A stretch of 64,000 nucleotides of DNA from Leptolinea sp. UBA5203. Its GTDB lineage: Bacteria > Chloroflexota > Anaerolineae > Anaerolineales > Anaerolineaceae. The notes below the pieces were generated by a model. That model was not told where the DNA came from and made no database searches. It saw nothing but the letters and a program-made list of their open reading frames with translations. Position 1 is the stretch's first letter. Each line of letters starts with the position of its first letter. The DNA lies in assembly GCA_002412765.1 (NCBI GenBank), contig DHVR01000023.1:3783-67782 (forward strand), read 5' to 3'. Below, piece by piece: positions 17,213-26,361 of the stretch. Both the position numbers and the translations under genes were made by a program.

Positions 17213-18616
17213 CTATTCAGCTTTTGGAGCAGCGCCCATCATGACGTCCCAGGCAGCCTGGTTTTTGTTGTAGAAGAAGAATAATAAACCAGTGATGACT
17301 GCGAGCAGACCAATACCGATCCAGCCAAGGAACTGACCAGACCACATGAAGGCCAATGGGGTCCAAACAAAGCCGTCAGCAATACTGGAAATCTGAGTTG
17401 CATTTTCGGGGATGGCGAAGCCAGCTTCACCAGCAACTTTGGTGATCACAGGAGCCAAAGCGTTAGCTACATAGAAACCGATGATCAGTAATATGGTACC
17501 AATGGTAACCATACGGACGATGTTGCCTTTTGCCATAGGAGCAATCTGGGAGCAAAGGAATGGCAGCACAGCCAGATCAGCGAAGAGCAGCATTTTGTTG
17601 CCAGGCAGGATGATGGAGAGCAAAATGGCGATAGGAACCAGAAGCAAACCAGTGGAAATTGCGGAAGGATGGCCAATCAAAACGGCGGAGTCCAAACCAA
17701 CATAAATTTCGTCCTGGGAGGTTGTTCGTTTGGACATGAAAATACGAGCAGCTTCTGAAACAGGGATCAAGCCTTCCATCAAAATGCGGACCATACGAGG
17801 CAGCAGCACCATAACAGCAGCGAGCTGAACGCCAAGAATGACCACTTTGCCCAAAGCGCCAATGAAATTAGTGCCGAATTCACCGAAGTAAGCAACCAAG
17901 CCAAGGATAACACCGATGATCAAACCCATAATCATGGGGTCGCCGAGGGTGGGTCCGAGTTTGTCTTCGATAGCTTGCGGGTCGGCATCAATTTTGTTCA
18001 GGCCGGGGATCCGGTCATACAGCCAGTTGAAAGGCAGTGCAAGCAAAGCCATAGGGGCAGTCATACCATGAGGAATAGAAACACCGGGGAGTTCATAGAA
18101 TTCCTGAATACCGCGAGCAGTCCAGTCGCCCATGAAGAGCATGAAGGCAGCGCCAACGGCAGCAGCAGCGAGACCCATGGCCAAATTGTCAGTGACAGCA
18201 GCCACCAGGGAGCCAAGGAATGCATAATGCCAGAAATTCCAGATATCTACATTGAGGGTACGAGTGACGCCGAAGGCTAGCAGAATGAAGTTAACAATCA
18301 AAGCAATCGGAATAACCCACAAACCAACATTGGTTGCAAAAGCTACAGCAGCAGCAGCCGGCCAGCCAACGTCTACGATATCGCGTTGAATACCAGCGTT
18401 TGTTACCAGAGCCTGGGATACGCCAGAAAGAGCGCCCCACATCAAACCAACAACAAGGTTAATACCGATGAAGGCTACACCGATGGTGACGGCCGCACGG
18501 AAAGCTTTTCCAGGTTTTGCACCCAAGATCAGGGCAAAGATGAAAATGAAGAAAGGCAGCAGTACGGTGGCGCCTAAGGTATCAACAAGACTTTTTAATG
18601 CAGTTAAAAAATCCAC
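17213..18616 (-). CDS. PTS EIIC, galactitol-type (GatC family)
   Basis: A 467-aa polytopic membrane permease that transports and helps phosphorylate its substrate. GatC-family signatures are seen: DVGWPAAAAVAFATN, VDIWNFWHYAF, GVSIPHGMTAPMALL and FGPTL-like DKLGPTLGDP. Despite the UlaD/UlaE-like enzymes nearby it is not of the UlaA type. The substrate is therefore uncertain: a hexitol, pentitol or sugar acid are all possible. It is third in the order IIA-IIB-IIC, with a 276-bp gap before it in which I see no gene. Confidence 0.9.
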   Translation of the reverse strand: MDFLTALKSLVDTLGATVLLPFFIFIFALILGAKPGKAFRAAVTIGVAFIGINLVVGLMWGALSGVSQALVTNAGIQRDIVDVGWPAAAAVAFATNVGLWVIPIALIVNFILLAFGVTRTLNVDIWNFWHYAFLGSLVAAVTDNLAMGLAAAAVGAAFMLFMGDWTARGIQEFYELPGVSIPHGMTAPMALLALPFNWLYDRIPGLNKIDADPQAIEDKLGPTLGDPMIMGLIIGVILGLVAYFGEFGTNFIGALGKVVILGVQLAAVMVLLPRMVRILMEGLIPVSEAARIFMSKRTTSQDEIYVGLDSAVLIGHPSAISTGLLLVPIAILLSIILPGNKMLLFADLAVLPFLCSQIAPMAKGNIVRMVTIGTILLIIGFYVANALAPVITKVAGEAGFAIPENATQISSIADGFVWTPLAFMWSGQFLGWIGIGLLAVITGLLFFFYNKNQAAWDVMMGAAPKAE

Positions 18617-18892
18617 AGTTCGTTCCTCCTAGAGGGTATATTAATTGACTAAAAATATTTTTATGATGCATATTGTTTTACTTGAACCCCTGAATTGTCC
18701 AAACAGTTATTGGCTTCTTTGCACCTCCTCCTGATTTGTTCTCCAACAATTATTTTTGTCATAAGAATCCACAGATAAATCACAACGGATGTATCTGAAC
18801 TTACTTCACCAACAATTCAATAGTAGAAACACGTAGATCAAGAAATGGTTACTTTAATGTTGTTCTCCTATTCTTTCGAATAGCGTCAAAAA

Positions 18893-19177
18893 CTAAGCTC
18901 TTAAGATAGTAAGAATTTCATCAAGAATTTTATCTTTGCCAATGCCGGTTAAAAAGGCCAGTCCACGAATTACTGGAATCCCTGGATCAAAGCGCATTTG
19001 AGTCGTCGTGACAATCAGATCTGCACCCTGATCAATCAATACCTGAATTTCGGCGGCTTTGCACTGTTTGGTAACGACATTAATGCCAGCTGCCTTGCAG
19101 GCTTCTTCAATAGATTTTGCCACGACGGTTGAGGTAGCGATGCCGGTACCACAGGATACAATTACTGTCTTTGCCAT
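18893..19177 (-). CDS. PTS EIIB, galactitol-type (GatB family)
   Basis: A 94-aa cytoplasmic phosphotransfer protein. Cys9 in VSCGTGIATSTVV is the predicted phosphocysteine and the following loop binds phosphate. The length and the ending ILDEILTILRA resemble GatB. It receives phosphate from IIA and passes it to the sugar bound to IIC. The 18617-18892 gap between it and IIC holds only AT-rich sequence and a purine-rich ribosome-site-like stretch without a matching reading frame. Confidence 0.9.
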   Translation of the reverse strand: MAKTVIVSCGTGIATSTVVAKSIEEACKAAGINVVTKQCKAAEIQVLIDQGADLIVTTTQMRFDPGIPVIRGLAFLTGIGKDKILDEILTILRA

Positions 19178-19213
19178 TTTCTCATCCTTTATTTAGTAAC
19201 TAGATAGATATTG

Positions 19214-19678
19214 TTATTTTGCTGTCTTCAAAGCATTAATAATATCTTGCGGCTTACGAGCCGCCATAATGGACTTAATCAGCTCTGGCTTTTGTAATAA
19301 ACCGGCTACTGACTGTAACATTTCGATCTGCGATTTTGGCTGATCCAGGGCTAACATAATCACCAATCTGACCGGGACCGATTCATCCTGATCAACCATG
19401 TTGCGAAACAAAACCGGCTCCTTCAAGGTAGCTAAGGCAAGAGCCGATTTTTTTACATACTCGATATCTACATGCGGAATGGCGGCATTAACATCTCCAC
19501 CAAGCGGTAGACCCGTTGGCATTGTCCCTTCACGAGTCAAAGTTGCTTGTACAAAACCACGTTTCACATATCCCAAATCAAATAATCGGGCACCTAATTC
19601 ACGGATGACCCCTTCTGAGGTAAGTGATTCACAATTAATAATGATTGCTCTGGGGTCTAAATAATCATGGATATTCAT
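19214..19678 (-). CDS. PTS EIIA, fructose/mannitol/galactitol type (PTS_EIIA_2)
   Basis: About 154 aa. The phospho-histidine lies in NAAIPHVDIEY (His77 counted from the upstream ATG). The motif GLPLGGDVN and regular length fit the family. An ATG at 19702 also opens the frame, but the ATG at 19678 has AGGAAAG about 9 bp upstream and gives the natural start MNIHDYLDP. First gene of the PTS operon. The operator-overlapped promoter lies at 19729-19770. Confidence 0.9.
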   Translation of the reverse strand: MNIHDYLDPRAIIINCESLTSEGVIRELGARLFDLGYVKRGFVQATLTREGTMPTGLPLGGDVNAAIPHVDIEYVKKSALALATLKEPVLFRNMVDQDESVPVRLVIMLALDQPKSQIEMLQSVAGLLQKPELIKSIMAARKPQDIINALKTAK

Positions 19679-19728
19679 CGAATAACTCTTTCCTGTTGCC
19701 ATGCTTGACTGGATAACTTGAGTGTTGT

Positions 19729-19770
19729 ATCATAATGCTATAATTAACATATGTGAATTTACACATCACA
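19729..19770 (-). promoter_or_regulatory. PTS operon promoter overlapped by SorC-type operator
   Basis: On the minus strand TTCACA (19752-19757), a 17-bp spacer and TATGAT (19729-19734) form a good promoter. The operator at 19749-19770 covers the -35 box. It matches the ulaE-side site in 18 of 22 bases by eye (shared ATATGTGAxTTTACA, then ACA at the end). The divergent SorC-type gene starts 107 bp away. Confidence 0.7.
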
Positions 19771-19877
19771 TTATTGATATAGTACACGAAAAAAAAAAGC
19801 TTGTCAACTGCTTGAATTCTTTTTAAATTAACCTTTGCAAATCAATTGCAGCATAATAAAAGACAAGGGGTTCATCC

Positions 19878-20858
19878 ATGGTAAAACGTAAAATCTATGA
19901 TGACCGACTAGAACTTTTAGCAGATGTTGCTGAGATGTACTATGAGGAAGGCAAAAATCAAGCTGAGATTTCCGGTACTTTTGGAATTACCCGCTCAGCC
20001 ATATCCCGCATCCTTACCGAGGCTCGACAAAAAGGTATTGTCGAGATCACCATTCACCGCAAACTTAATTTTAATTCTACCTTGGAACATGCCATCAAGG
20101 AACGTTTCGGATTAAAAGCAGCTCACATTGTCAATTGCCGCAATACTCAAAACCAAGAACTGCTGATGAATCGAATCGGTGTAGCTTCCGCCAGGGTCAT
20201 TGAAGATACCTTATTACCCAACCAGGTGGTGGGTATTGCCTGGGGATACACCATAGCCAATACTATAGAAGCCTTCAACCCAAAAGAAATTGAAAATATC
20301 AAAGTTGTACAATTGGTTGGCGTTTTAGGTTCCGCCATGCACACCTACAGCGGACAAACCCTGGTTGAACAATTAGCCAGTAAGGTAAACGGTGAAGGCG
20401 TATATTTATATACCCCCTTCATCGTGAAAGACAAGGAAACCGCCAAAGCCCTCCTTCAAGACCCAAGCAGCAACAAAGCCATCACCCTGGGCCGCCATAG
20501 CGATATCGCCATTCTGGGGATCGGATCCACCGTTCCGGAGCATTGCAGCCTTTACCAGGGCGGGTACATCACCCTGGATGATTTGATTACCCTGCAAAAA
20601 GCCGGAGCCGTTGGGGATGTCGGTGGACATTACTTTGATATCCATGGCAATACGGCCAACAATGAATTCCATGAACGCATGGTGGGAATCTCCAAATCGG
20701 ATTTAAAAAATATACCTATTCGCATCGGAATCGCTGGTGGAACCTTAAAAACCGAAGCCATTTACGGCGCCATTGTAGGCGGCTATATTAATGTCCTGGT
20801 ATCGGATAGTCAACTTGCTGAAAATTTATTAACGTTAGCTGACAAACATAAAAAATAG
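19878..20858 (+). CDS. SorC/DeoR-type sugar-binding transcriptional regulator
   Basis: A 326-aa regulator. The N-terminal helix-turn-helix is at about residues 15-55 (EGKNQAEISGTFGITRSAIS then RILTEARQKGIVEI). A long SorC-type phosphosugar-binding domain follows, with GIAWGYTIANT, LQKAGAVGDVGGHYFD and GIAGGTLKTEAI. These proteins bind phosphorylated sugars made by PTS import and act as tetramers on repeated operators. It is divergent from the PTS operon and precedes the HAD-SurE-cupin genes, so it probably controls the whole cluster. Confidence 0.93.
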   Translation: MVKRKIYDDRLELLADVAEMYYEEGKNQAEISGTFGITRSAISRILTEARQKGIVEITIHRKLNFNSTLEHAIKERFGLKAAHIVNCRNTQNQELLMNRIGVASARVIEDTLLPNQVVGIAWGYTIANTIEAFNPKEIENIKVVQLVGVLGSAMHTYSGQTLVEQLASKVNGEGVYLYTPFIVKDKETAKALLQDPSSNKAITLGRHSDIAILGIGSTVPEHCSLYQGGYITLDDLITLQKAGAVGDVGGHYFDIHGNTANNEFHERMVGISKSDLKNIPIRIGIAGGTLKTEAIYGAIVGGYINVLVSDSQLAENLLTLADKHKK

Positions 20859-20877
20859 AGACAGGTGGTAGAAGCAA

Positions 20878-21693
20878 ATGGATTTATCCAGCATACAAAC
20901 AATTCTTTTTGATGGAGATGGGGTCCTATGGCGAGTTGACGAGAAAGTACCTGGTGTTGATCAAATCTTTGAGGTAATCCACCGATACAACATCCAATGG
21001 GCTTTGTTGACCAATAACAACACAAAAACCGTTGGCAACTATGTGGATAAATTAAATCATTTCGGCATTCCCGCTACGCTTGAGAATGTATTTTCCAGCC
21101 TCACCGTAACAACCGCCTATTTGAAACGCAAATATGGGGAGCATGCCTCCATTTTTGTGGTTGGCATGGCCTCGGTTATTGAAACCATGCAGAGTGCAGG
21201 ATTTAAAGTCTATTATGGGGAAGAACCGCCCCCGGAGCCTGTTAAAGCTGTGGTTGCCGGTATGGATCGGGAACTGACCCATGCCAAAGTTAAAGTCGCC
21301 ATGCGCCTGATTCTGGGCGGCGCAGAATTTATCGCCACCAATACCGACAGCTCCTTCCCCACACCTGAAGGCATAAACCCAGGAACAGGCATGGTGATTG
21401 GCGCCTTGATCGGCACCACCAATGTTCAGCCAACCGTTATGGGCAAACCCGGGGTTGAAATGTTCCTCACCGCAGTTGAACAAATGGGTGCTAATCCAAA
21501 GACTACAGTCATGATCGGTGACCGCTTGAATACAGATATTCAAGGCGCACAAAATGCAGGCCTGTGGAGCATTCTGGTCCTCACAGGCGTCACAACTGCG
21601 GCAATAGCGGCCCAAAGCCCCATTCATCCCGATTTGACCTTTCCTTCAGTCGCAGAAATTACCACCGCACTGGACCAAGCACACCATGGCTAA
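20878..21693 (+). CDS. HAD-IIA family phosphatase (NagD/phosphoglycolate-phosphatase-like)
   Basis: A 271-aa cytoplasmic hydrolase. The nucleophile motif DGDGVLWR is at the N-terminus, the threonine motif follows as LLTNNNTKT, and the metal motif is MIGDRLNTDIQGAQNAG. The large cap between them marks subclass IIA. Related enzymes dephosphorylate sugar phosphates, p-nitrophenyl phosphate or 2-phosphoglycolate. It follows the SorC-type gene by 19 bp and overlaps surE by 8 bp, so the three genes are probably one unit. Confidence 0.92.
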   Translation: MDLSSIQTILFDGDGVLWRVDEKVPGVDQIFEVIHRYNIQWALLTNNNTKTVGNYVDKLNHFGIPATLENVFSSLTVTTAYLKRKYGEHASIFVVGMASVIETMQSAGFKVYYGEEPPPEPVKAVVAGMDRELTHAKVKVAMRLILGGAEFIATNTDSSFPTPEGINPGTGMVIGALIGTTNVQPTVMGKPGVEMFLTAVEQMGANPKTTVMIGDRLNTDIQGAQNAGLWSILVLTGVTTAAIAAQSPIHPDLTFPSVAEITTALDQAHHG

Positions 21694-22495
21694 GCCCCGT
21701 CCTAGAATTCTACTCACCAATGATGACGGCATCCAATCCCCAGGATTGGCCGCAGTTGCTGCCGCACTGGATGATATGGCAGATCTGCTCCTGGTCGCCC
21801 CCATCAAACAGCAAACCAGTATGAGCCGGGCACGAACTCAATCCGGCGAATACAACGGCAAATTTACAAAACACCTCGTAACCCATGGCAACCGGCAATG
21901 GGACGGCATTGGCGTCAACAGCACACCCGCTTTATGTGTGGATTATGCCATTTTTGAAATCAGCCCCAGCCCTATTGATTTGGTCATTTCCGGCATCAAT
22001 TACGGCGAGAATATTGGCAGCTGCGTAACCGTATCAGGCACCATTGGAGCTGCTATTGAAGCTGCCGAACGCGGTATACCAGCTATAGCCATTTCATTGG
22101 AATTACCTGGAACGGATTACCACACCTTAAATCAAAGCGTGGATTTTAGTGCAGCTATGGCCTTCATCAGACTCTTTGCCAAAAAAGTACTAACCAAAGG
22201 ATTACCCAAAGATGTGGATGTATTAAAGATAGAAATTCCAACTTCCGCCACTCCGGATACTCCCTGGATCGTCACCCACCAAGATCGTCTGGCCTATTAT
22301 ATGCCCTATATCGTAGACCGAAAGGATCCCTATCAAGAACCTGGTGTCATGGATCACATTCCCCAAAAGGGAATCTACACGAGTGAAAATTCCGATGCCT
22401 ACGCTCAGGCTCATGGTTTAGTCTCCGTGACCCCTCTTAGTATGGACCTTACATCCAGAACCAGTCTGGCTGATTTAACGAAAAAATTACGTTGA
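21686..22495 (+). CDS. surE: 5'/3'-nucleotidase SurE
   Basis: A 269-aa metal-dependent phosphatase. The metal motif LLTNDDGIQSPG sits at the start. PIKQQTSMSRA, VISGINYGENIG and SGTIGAAIEAA complete the usual SurE set. SurE removes phosphate from nucleoside monophosphates and sometimes other phosphate esters. Its placement in a sugar-phosphate operon, overlapping a HAD phosphatase, suggests a specialised sugar-phosphate role here, which is inference. Confidence 0.95.
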   Translation: MAKPRPRILLTNDDGIQSPGLAAVAAALDDMADLLLVAPIKQQTSMSRARTQSGEYNGKFTKHLVTHGNRQWDGIGVNSTPALCVDYAIFEISPSPIDLVISGINYGENIGSCVTVSGTIGAAIEAAERGIPAIAISLELPGTDYHTLNQSVDFSAAMAFIRLFAKKVLTKGLPKDVDVLKIEIPTSATPDTPWIVTHQDRLAYYMPYIVDRKDPYQEPGVMDHIPQKGIYTSENSDAYAQAHGLVSVTPLSMDLTSRTSLADLTKKLR

Positions 22496-22510
22496 GGAGA
22501 GGAAAAAGCT

Positions 22511-22939
22511 ATGGGAGCAGCACATCACAAATTTATCGGTGAATGGGGTAAAGATCATCAATGGGAAGGCGCGCGATCACGGATTTACCACATGGAAGAT
22601 CAGGGCAGCGTCAGTGAAAATTGGCTGATTGGAAAACCCGAAGGTGCGGAGAATTTCGCCCTTCGATTTTACAATGTAGAGCCCAAGTGTTCCACCAGGC
22701 TTGAAACCCACGCTCACGATCATGGTGTGGTGATCCTTCAGGGCCAGGCAGATGTTCAAATCGGTGAACAGATATTTCAGGCTTCCCAGGGTGATGTGTT
22801 GTATATCCCCCCCAACCATTTGCATGTCCTTCACAACACCGGTGAAGGCACCTTGGGGTTTTTATGTATGATACCGGCCAAAAGAGAAAAAAATGGTCGC
22901 GTTATTTGGGCGGAAGAGCTTGCTATACGCAATGCATAA
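22511..22939 (+). CDS. Cupin-domain protein
   Basis: A 142-aa single cupin. The metal-binding first motif is seen as ETHAHDHGVVILQGQADV, and the second as GDVLYIPPNHLHVLHN. Small cupins in sugar operons are often sugar(-phosphate) isomerases, lyases or sensors. It follows surE by 15 bp with GAGGAGAGG upstream. Function cannot be fixed from sequence. Confidence 0.85.
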   Translation: MGAAHHKFIGEWGKDHQWEGARSRIYHMEDQGSVSENWLIGKPEGAENFALRFYNVEPKCSTRLETHAHDHGVVILQGQADVQIGEQIFQASQGDVLYIPPNHLHVLHNTGEGTLGFLCMIPAKREKNGRVIWAEELAIRNA

Positions 22940-23050
22940 GTGCCCGCCTTTGATTTTCAGCAATGCTGATTTTGCTAAACACCAAACGAATAGGATTTTT
23001 ATAATTTGGATGGTTCTTGATCTTAACTCATTTTCACCTGGAGACTACCG

Positions 23051-24043
23051 ATGAATAAACGTATGCGCTGGGCAATCCTGGGTACCGGAAAAATTGCCAA
23101 TCGTTTTGCTGCTTCTCTGAATAATATTCCCGAAAGAGCAGAATTATTGGCTATTGGGTCCAGAAGTAAAGAAAAAGGGGATGCATTTGCAGATAAGTAT
23201 GACATCTCACGACGATATATTGGCTATGAGAGTGTAGTCAATGATCCGGATGTGGATATTGTCTATGTTGGCACACCAGGGGTTTTCCACAAGCAGGATG
23301 TTATCCTATGCCTGAATGCTGGAAAACACGTTTTGTGTGAAAAATCCATGACCATGAACGCCGAAGAAACCAGGGAGATTATCGCCCTGGCAAGAGAAAA
23401 AAATCTCTTTCTCATGGAAGCCATGTGGACACGCTTTTTCCCTCTCCATGTCATGGTTCGCTCTTTGTTAAAGGACAAAACCATCGGGGATGTCAACGCC
23501 TTGGTGATCAACTTCACGGCTCTGCCTCCTTTTGATTTGAATAATCGCTTTTTTAATCTGGATCTGGGCGCCAGCGTGTTATATGATACCGGCTCGTACG
23601 GCATCTCCTGGGCCTACAGCCTGCTGGGCAAACCACAGGATGTGGTCGGCCTGGCTCACTTCGGCGAAACCGGTGCCGATTACCAGATGGCTACCGTCAT
23701 GAAATACCCGGGTGGGCAGTTGGTTTCTATTTTAAGCTCCCAAATATCCTATGATTACAAAGATGCCACCATCATCGGTACCCAGGGCAGAATTGAAATT
23801 CATGATCCCTGGTATAAACCTGAAAAAATGACCATCTATCGCCAGGGAAAAGACCCCGAACAAATTACCATTCCTTTAAACGGTTACATTGGGTATGAAT
23901 ATGAAGCCACGGCCGTTATGGACTGCATCAAAGCCGGTAAGATCGAATCCGAGATCATGCCATTGGATGAGTCCCTGGAAATTGCCAAGACATTGGAACA
24001 ATTACGAAAATCCTGGAATTTTAAATTCCCCTTTGAAAAGTAA
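23051..24043 (+). CDS. Gfo/Idh/MocA family oxidoreductase
   Basis: A 330-aa NAD(P)-dependent dehydrogenase. The Rossmann motif WAILGTGKIANRFAASL is at residues 7-25. The family EKP motif reads CEKSMTMNAEE, with Pro replaced by Ser. DTGSYGISWAYSLLGKP belongs to the substrate domain. Relatives oxidise sugars, inositols or glucosides. It lies 111 bp after the cupin gene and is followed by a strong terminator, so it may be the last gene of the SorC-led unit. Confidence 0.92.
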   Translation: MNKRMRWAILGTGKIANRFAASLNNIPERAELLAIGSRSKEKGDAFADKYDISRRYIGYESVVNDPDVDIVYVGTPGVFHKQDVILCLNAGKHVLCEKSMTMNAEETREIIALAREKNLFLMEAMWTRFFPLHVMVRSLLKDKTIGDVNALVINFTALPPFDLNNRFFNLDLGASVLYDTGSYGISWAYSLLGKPQDVVGLAHFGETGADYQMATVMKYPGGQLVSILSSQISYDYKDATIIGTQGRIEIHDPWYKPEKMTIYRQGKDPEQITIPLNGYIGYEYEATAVMDCIKAGKIESEIMPLDESLEIAKTLEQLRKSWNFKFPFEK

Positions 24044-24074
24044 GTTCAAAAAACCAAAAATTAGTATATATATT

Positions 24075-24111
24075 AAAAGAGCCGTGCGAGGATAAACCGC
24101 ACGGTTCTTTT
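24075..24111. terminator. Strong bidirectional terminator
   Basis: A 14-bp stem (24075-24088 with 24098-24111, one G-T pair) has A and T runs on its flanks. It can end the oxidoreductase transcript and the converging GT-B-fold gene. Confidence 0.85.
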
Positions 24112-24163
24112 CATCGTGGTCTGGATCCCAACCCCGGGATCTGATCCACTCCAGTTGTCTCGA

Positions 24164-25189
24164 TTATCCATCCAGGGGCTGCCACTGACGAATCAGACGC
24201 TGTCGTTTGCCAGCATGGCGTAAATTTCGTAGCGGCGTGCGCATGATGTGATCCACAATGTTGGCAATCCAACTTGCCGATTTTCCATTGTTTTGAATAG
24301 GAAGTAATTTTTCTAATTCTTTGAGATCAAAATAGGAATGTACTTCTTTTCCCAGGGCCAAACCATAGAAAACGACCGATGAGGTTTGGGTAATTAAGGC
24401 CTCACAATTGGCAATCATGCTGTTGATATCGCCGGTAGTAAAAATCTGTTCCTCTGGAAAAAGAGTTCGAATTTCGCGTATGGCACGATCCTGTTTTTCG
24501 TTTGGATGAAGTTTAAAGATCACCTTTCTGCCATTGGCAAGTTTTTTCACTTGTGATAAAAACTGCATCCGATCATCCAATTTGCCGGTTTCTCGAATAC
24601 TGGAGGTCGCCACCAGTACATATCCTTTCTGCGGGAAAGTGGATTTTAAAGAGAGGACAATTTGATCAAAATTTGGGATACCCGTAACCACAATCTTATC
24701 CGCTTTGACACCTTTGCGAATGAACAAATTGCGATATCCCTGTGATGCCACACAGAAAACATCATAGGCGTCTGATAAACCGGTAGCAGCCGTGTTCGCT
24801 AAAAAGCGGGGGAATTTTAAAATTTTTACCAGGGCGAAAAAGAAATCTTCCGGTTCTGTCATGCCTTCTTGAACCAGAATCAAACGTTTTCCACGGATAT
24901 TTTCTTGAATCAGTAGGTCTGTACAGGTAATTACACCGTCATAGATGTGTTGTTTGCCCTTAAAATCAATTGCCAACCCATTCCTTGTGAGATAACCCAT
25001 ACTAGATTTAAAATGGTTGCCCCCAAGAATGGAAAATTCCAATAGCTTCCATTGTTGTAAAAGTCCCAAAAAGCCTGTTGCATAAAAGGGTGTAAAATAA
25101 CAATCGTATTGGGGTAGAGACTGGGAAATTTGATGCATCATGGTAGTTTGATTTAGCGAGCCGCAAATCAATAACAGTTTCTTGGGCAT
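24164..25189 (-). CDS. GT-B-fold protein, glycerophosphotransferase/UDP-GlcNAc-epimerase-like, unassigned
   Basis: A 341-aa cytoplasmic protein. It begins with a Rossmann-like strand (KLLLICGSLNQTT). It shows a C-terminal nucleotide-binding pattern, VIFKLHPNEKQ followed by MIANCEALITQTSSVVFYG, as in CDP-glycerol glycerophosphotransferases and UDP-GlcNAc 2-epimerases. No signal peptide. The PHP gene 25 bp upstream is on the same strand. Exact reaction unknown; a role in cell-surface polymer synthesis is a guess. Confidence 0.6.
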   Translation of the reverse strand: MPKKLLLICGSLNQTTMMHQISQSLPQYDCYFTPFYATGFLGLLQQWKLLEFSILGGNHFKSSMGYLTRNGLAIDFKGKQHIYDGVITCTDLLIQENIRGKRLILVQEGMTEPEDFFFALVKILKFPRFLANTAATGLSDAYDVFCVASQGYRNLFIRKGVKADKIVVTGIPNFDQIVLSLKSTFPQKGYVLVATSSIRETGKLDDRMQFLSQVKKLANGRKVIFKLHPNEKQDRAIREIRTLFPEEQIFTTGDINSMIANCEALITQTSSVVFYGLALGKEVHSYFDLKELEKLLPIQNNGKSASWIANIVDHIMRTPLRNLRHAGKRQRLIRQWQPLDG

Positions 25190-25214
25190 GGCAGCGATAC
25201 CTTTCCTGTATAGG

Positions 25215-25985
25215 CTACAAATAAACGCCTGATTGATCCATGAGATGTTTGGCGTATCTTATATAACGAATTCTTTCTTCCGGTGAAGCATTCCAGGCAG
25301 CCCAACCTAATTTACGCAACACATACCTGGGAATATAAGATTTCATCACAACCCACCCATCCAGCCCTCTGCCGGATTGTGGAACAGTCTGCTTATTCAT
25401 CAATGCCGTGTATAAATCTCGCGAGGTTAATCCCTCAAACCAGGTAGAACCCCTGCCGATCATAGGCAGGATATGGGCATCACTATTCCCGACTGGCGCT
25501 AAATCCAACTGATGAAGTCTGCGGGAAACGGCAGGGTTAGCCCGCGTGTAGACTAATCCACCATTGAATAATTCAACCCCCACCAATACTTTTGCAGCCA
25601 ATGGGTTTTCCAAAGCCTGACAAATTGTGGTTATCTTTAAACTGCTCGTCCCTTTCGCCATGGGATGCGGCGCCACTGCAATACCGCCCTGATCTGCAAT
25701 CATCAGGACGGTATCAAGGAGAGAGAGTCCCGGTTTAATACTCTGGTTGATAAACAAAGCTAATAAGTGTCCTTCAGCAGTTGACACCTCGCACCCTGGA
25801 ATAACTTCGATGCCATAGCGAGGTGCCAACTGAATCGCTTCTTGTACCCCCTGCATTGAATCATGATCGGTAATGGCAATTACATTTAATGGGGTTTTAT
25901 CGGCAACATGCTTCAAAATTGCCGGAATTGTTCCTGTGCCGTCTGCACTATAAATGCTGTGAATATGTAAATCAGCAAATCCCAT
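25215..25985 (-). CDS. PHP-domain phosphoesterase
   Basis: A metal-dependent phosphoesterase of the polymerase-and-histidinol-phosphatase family, about 256 aa. Motifs: DLHIHSIYSADGTG, AITDHDSMQG, GCEVSTAEGHLLALF, APHPMAKGTS and GNSDAHILP, which provide the His/Asp metal cluster. A TTG at 26000 opens the frame, but the ATG at 25985 has GGAG six bases ahead and starts exactly at MGFADLHIHS. Homologues include nucleotide and sugar phosphoesterases. Together with the GT-B gene it forms a two-gene operon. Confidence 0.9.
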   Translation of the reverse strand: MGFADLHIHSIYSADGTGTIPAILKHVADKTPLNVIAITDHDSMQGVQEAIQLAPRYGIEVIPGCEVSTAEGHLLALFINQSIKPGLSLLDTVLMIADQGGIAVAPHPMAKGTSSLKITTICQALENPLAAKVLVGVELFNGGLVYTRANPAVSRRLHQLDLAPVGNSDAHILPMIGRGSTWFEGLTSRDLYTALMNKQTVPQSGRGLDGWVVMKSYIPRYVLRKLGWAAWNASPEERIRYIRYAKHLMDQSGVYL

Positions 25986-26361
25986 TTTTTCTCCAATCAA
26001 TTTATCTATCTTTCTTGTCTCAGTATAAAACCCGAATGTTAAGCAACAACCAATAATATGTTATGGATTTATGTTAATTCCTTAATGTTTGGGGTTTCTT
26101 TGGAATATCCACACCTTCGATTATGTGTTCCTATTGGGAATATATCGCTGTTAAATAGAACCTGCTGGAAGAGTACCCATGTGGGTACTTTGCTAAATGT
26201 AGAGAAAATACTAAACTAATACCAACAACAGAGAAATGCGATAACAAAACTTCTTGATTCAAAAATGCTTCATTTTCTAGCTTGGCAACTTGAAATAGTC
26301 ATTTCATTTTCTTCTTTTAGTACTTCTTTCGTCTCTCCTGCATCAAATTGGGTCTTTGATT

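Noticed and set aside
17213..18616. UlaA-type ascorbate permease
   Set aside because: Motifs DVGWP, VDIWNFWH and IPHG match the GatC galactitol family. Only the neighbouring enzymes resemble the ascorbate pathway.
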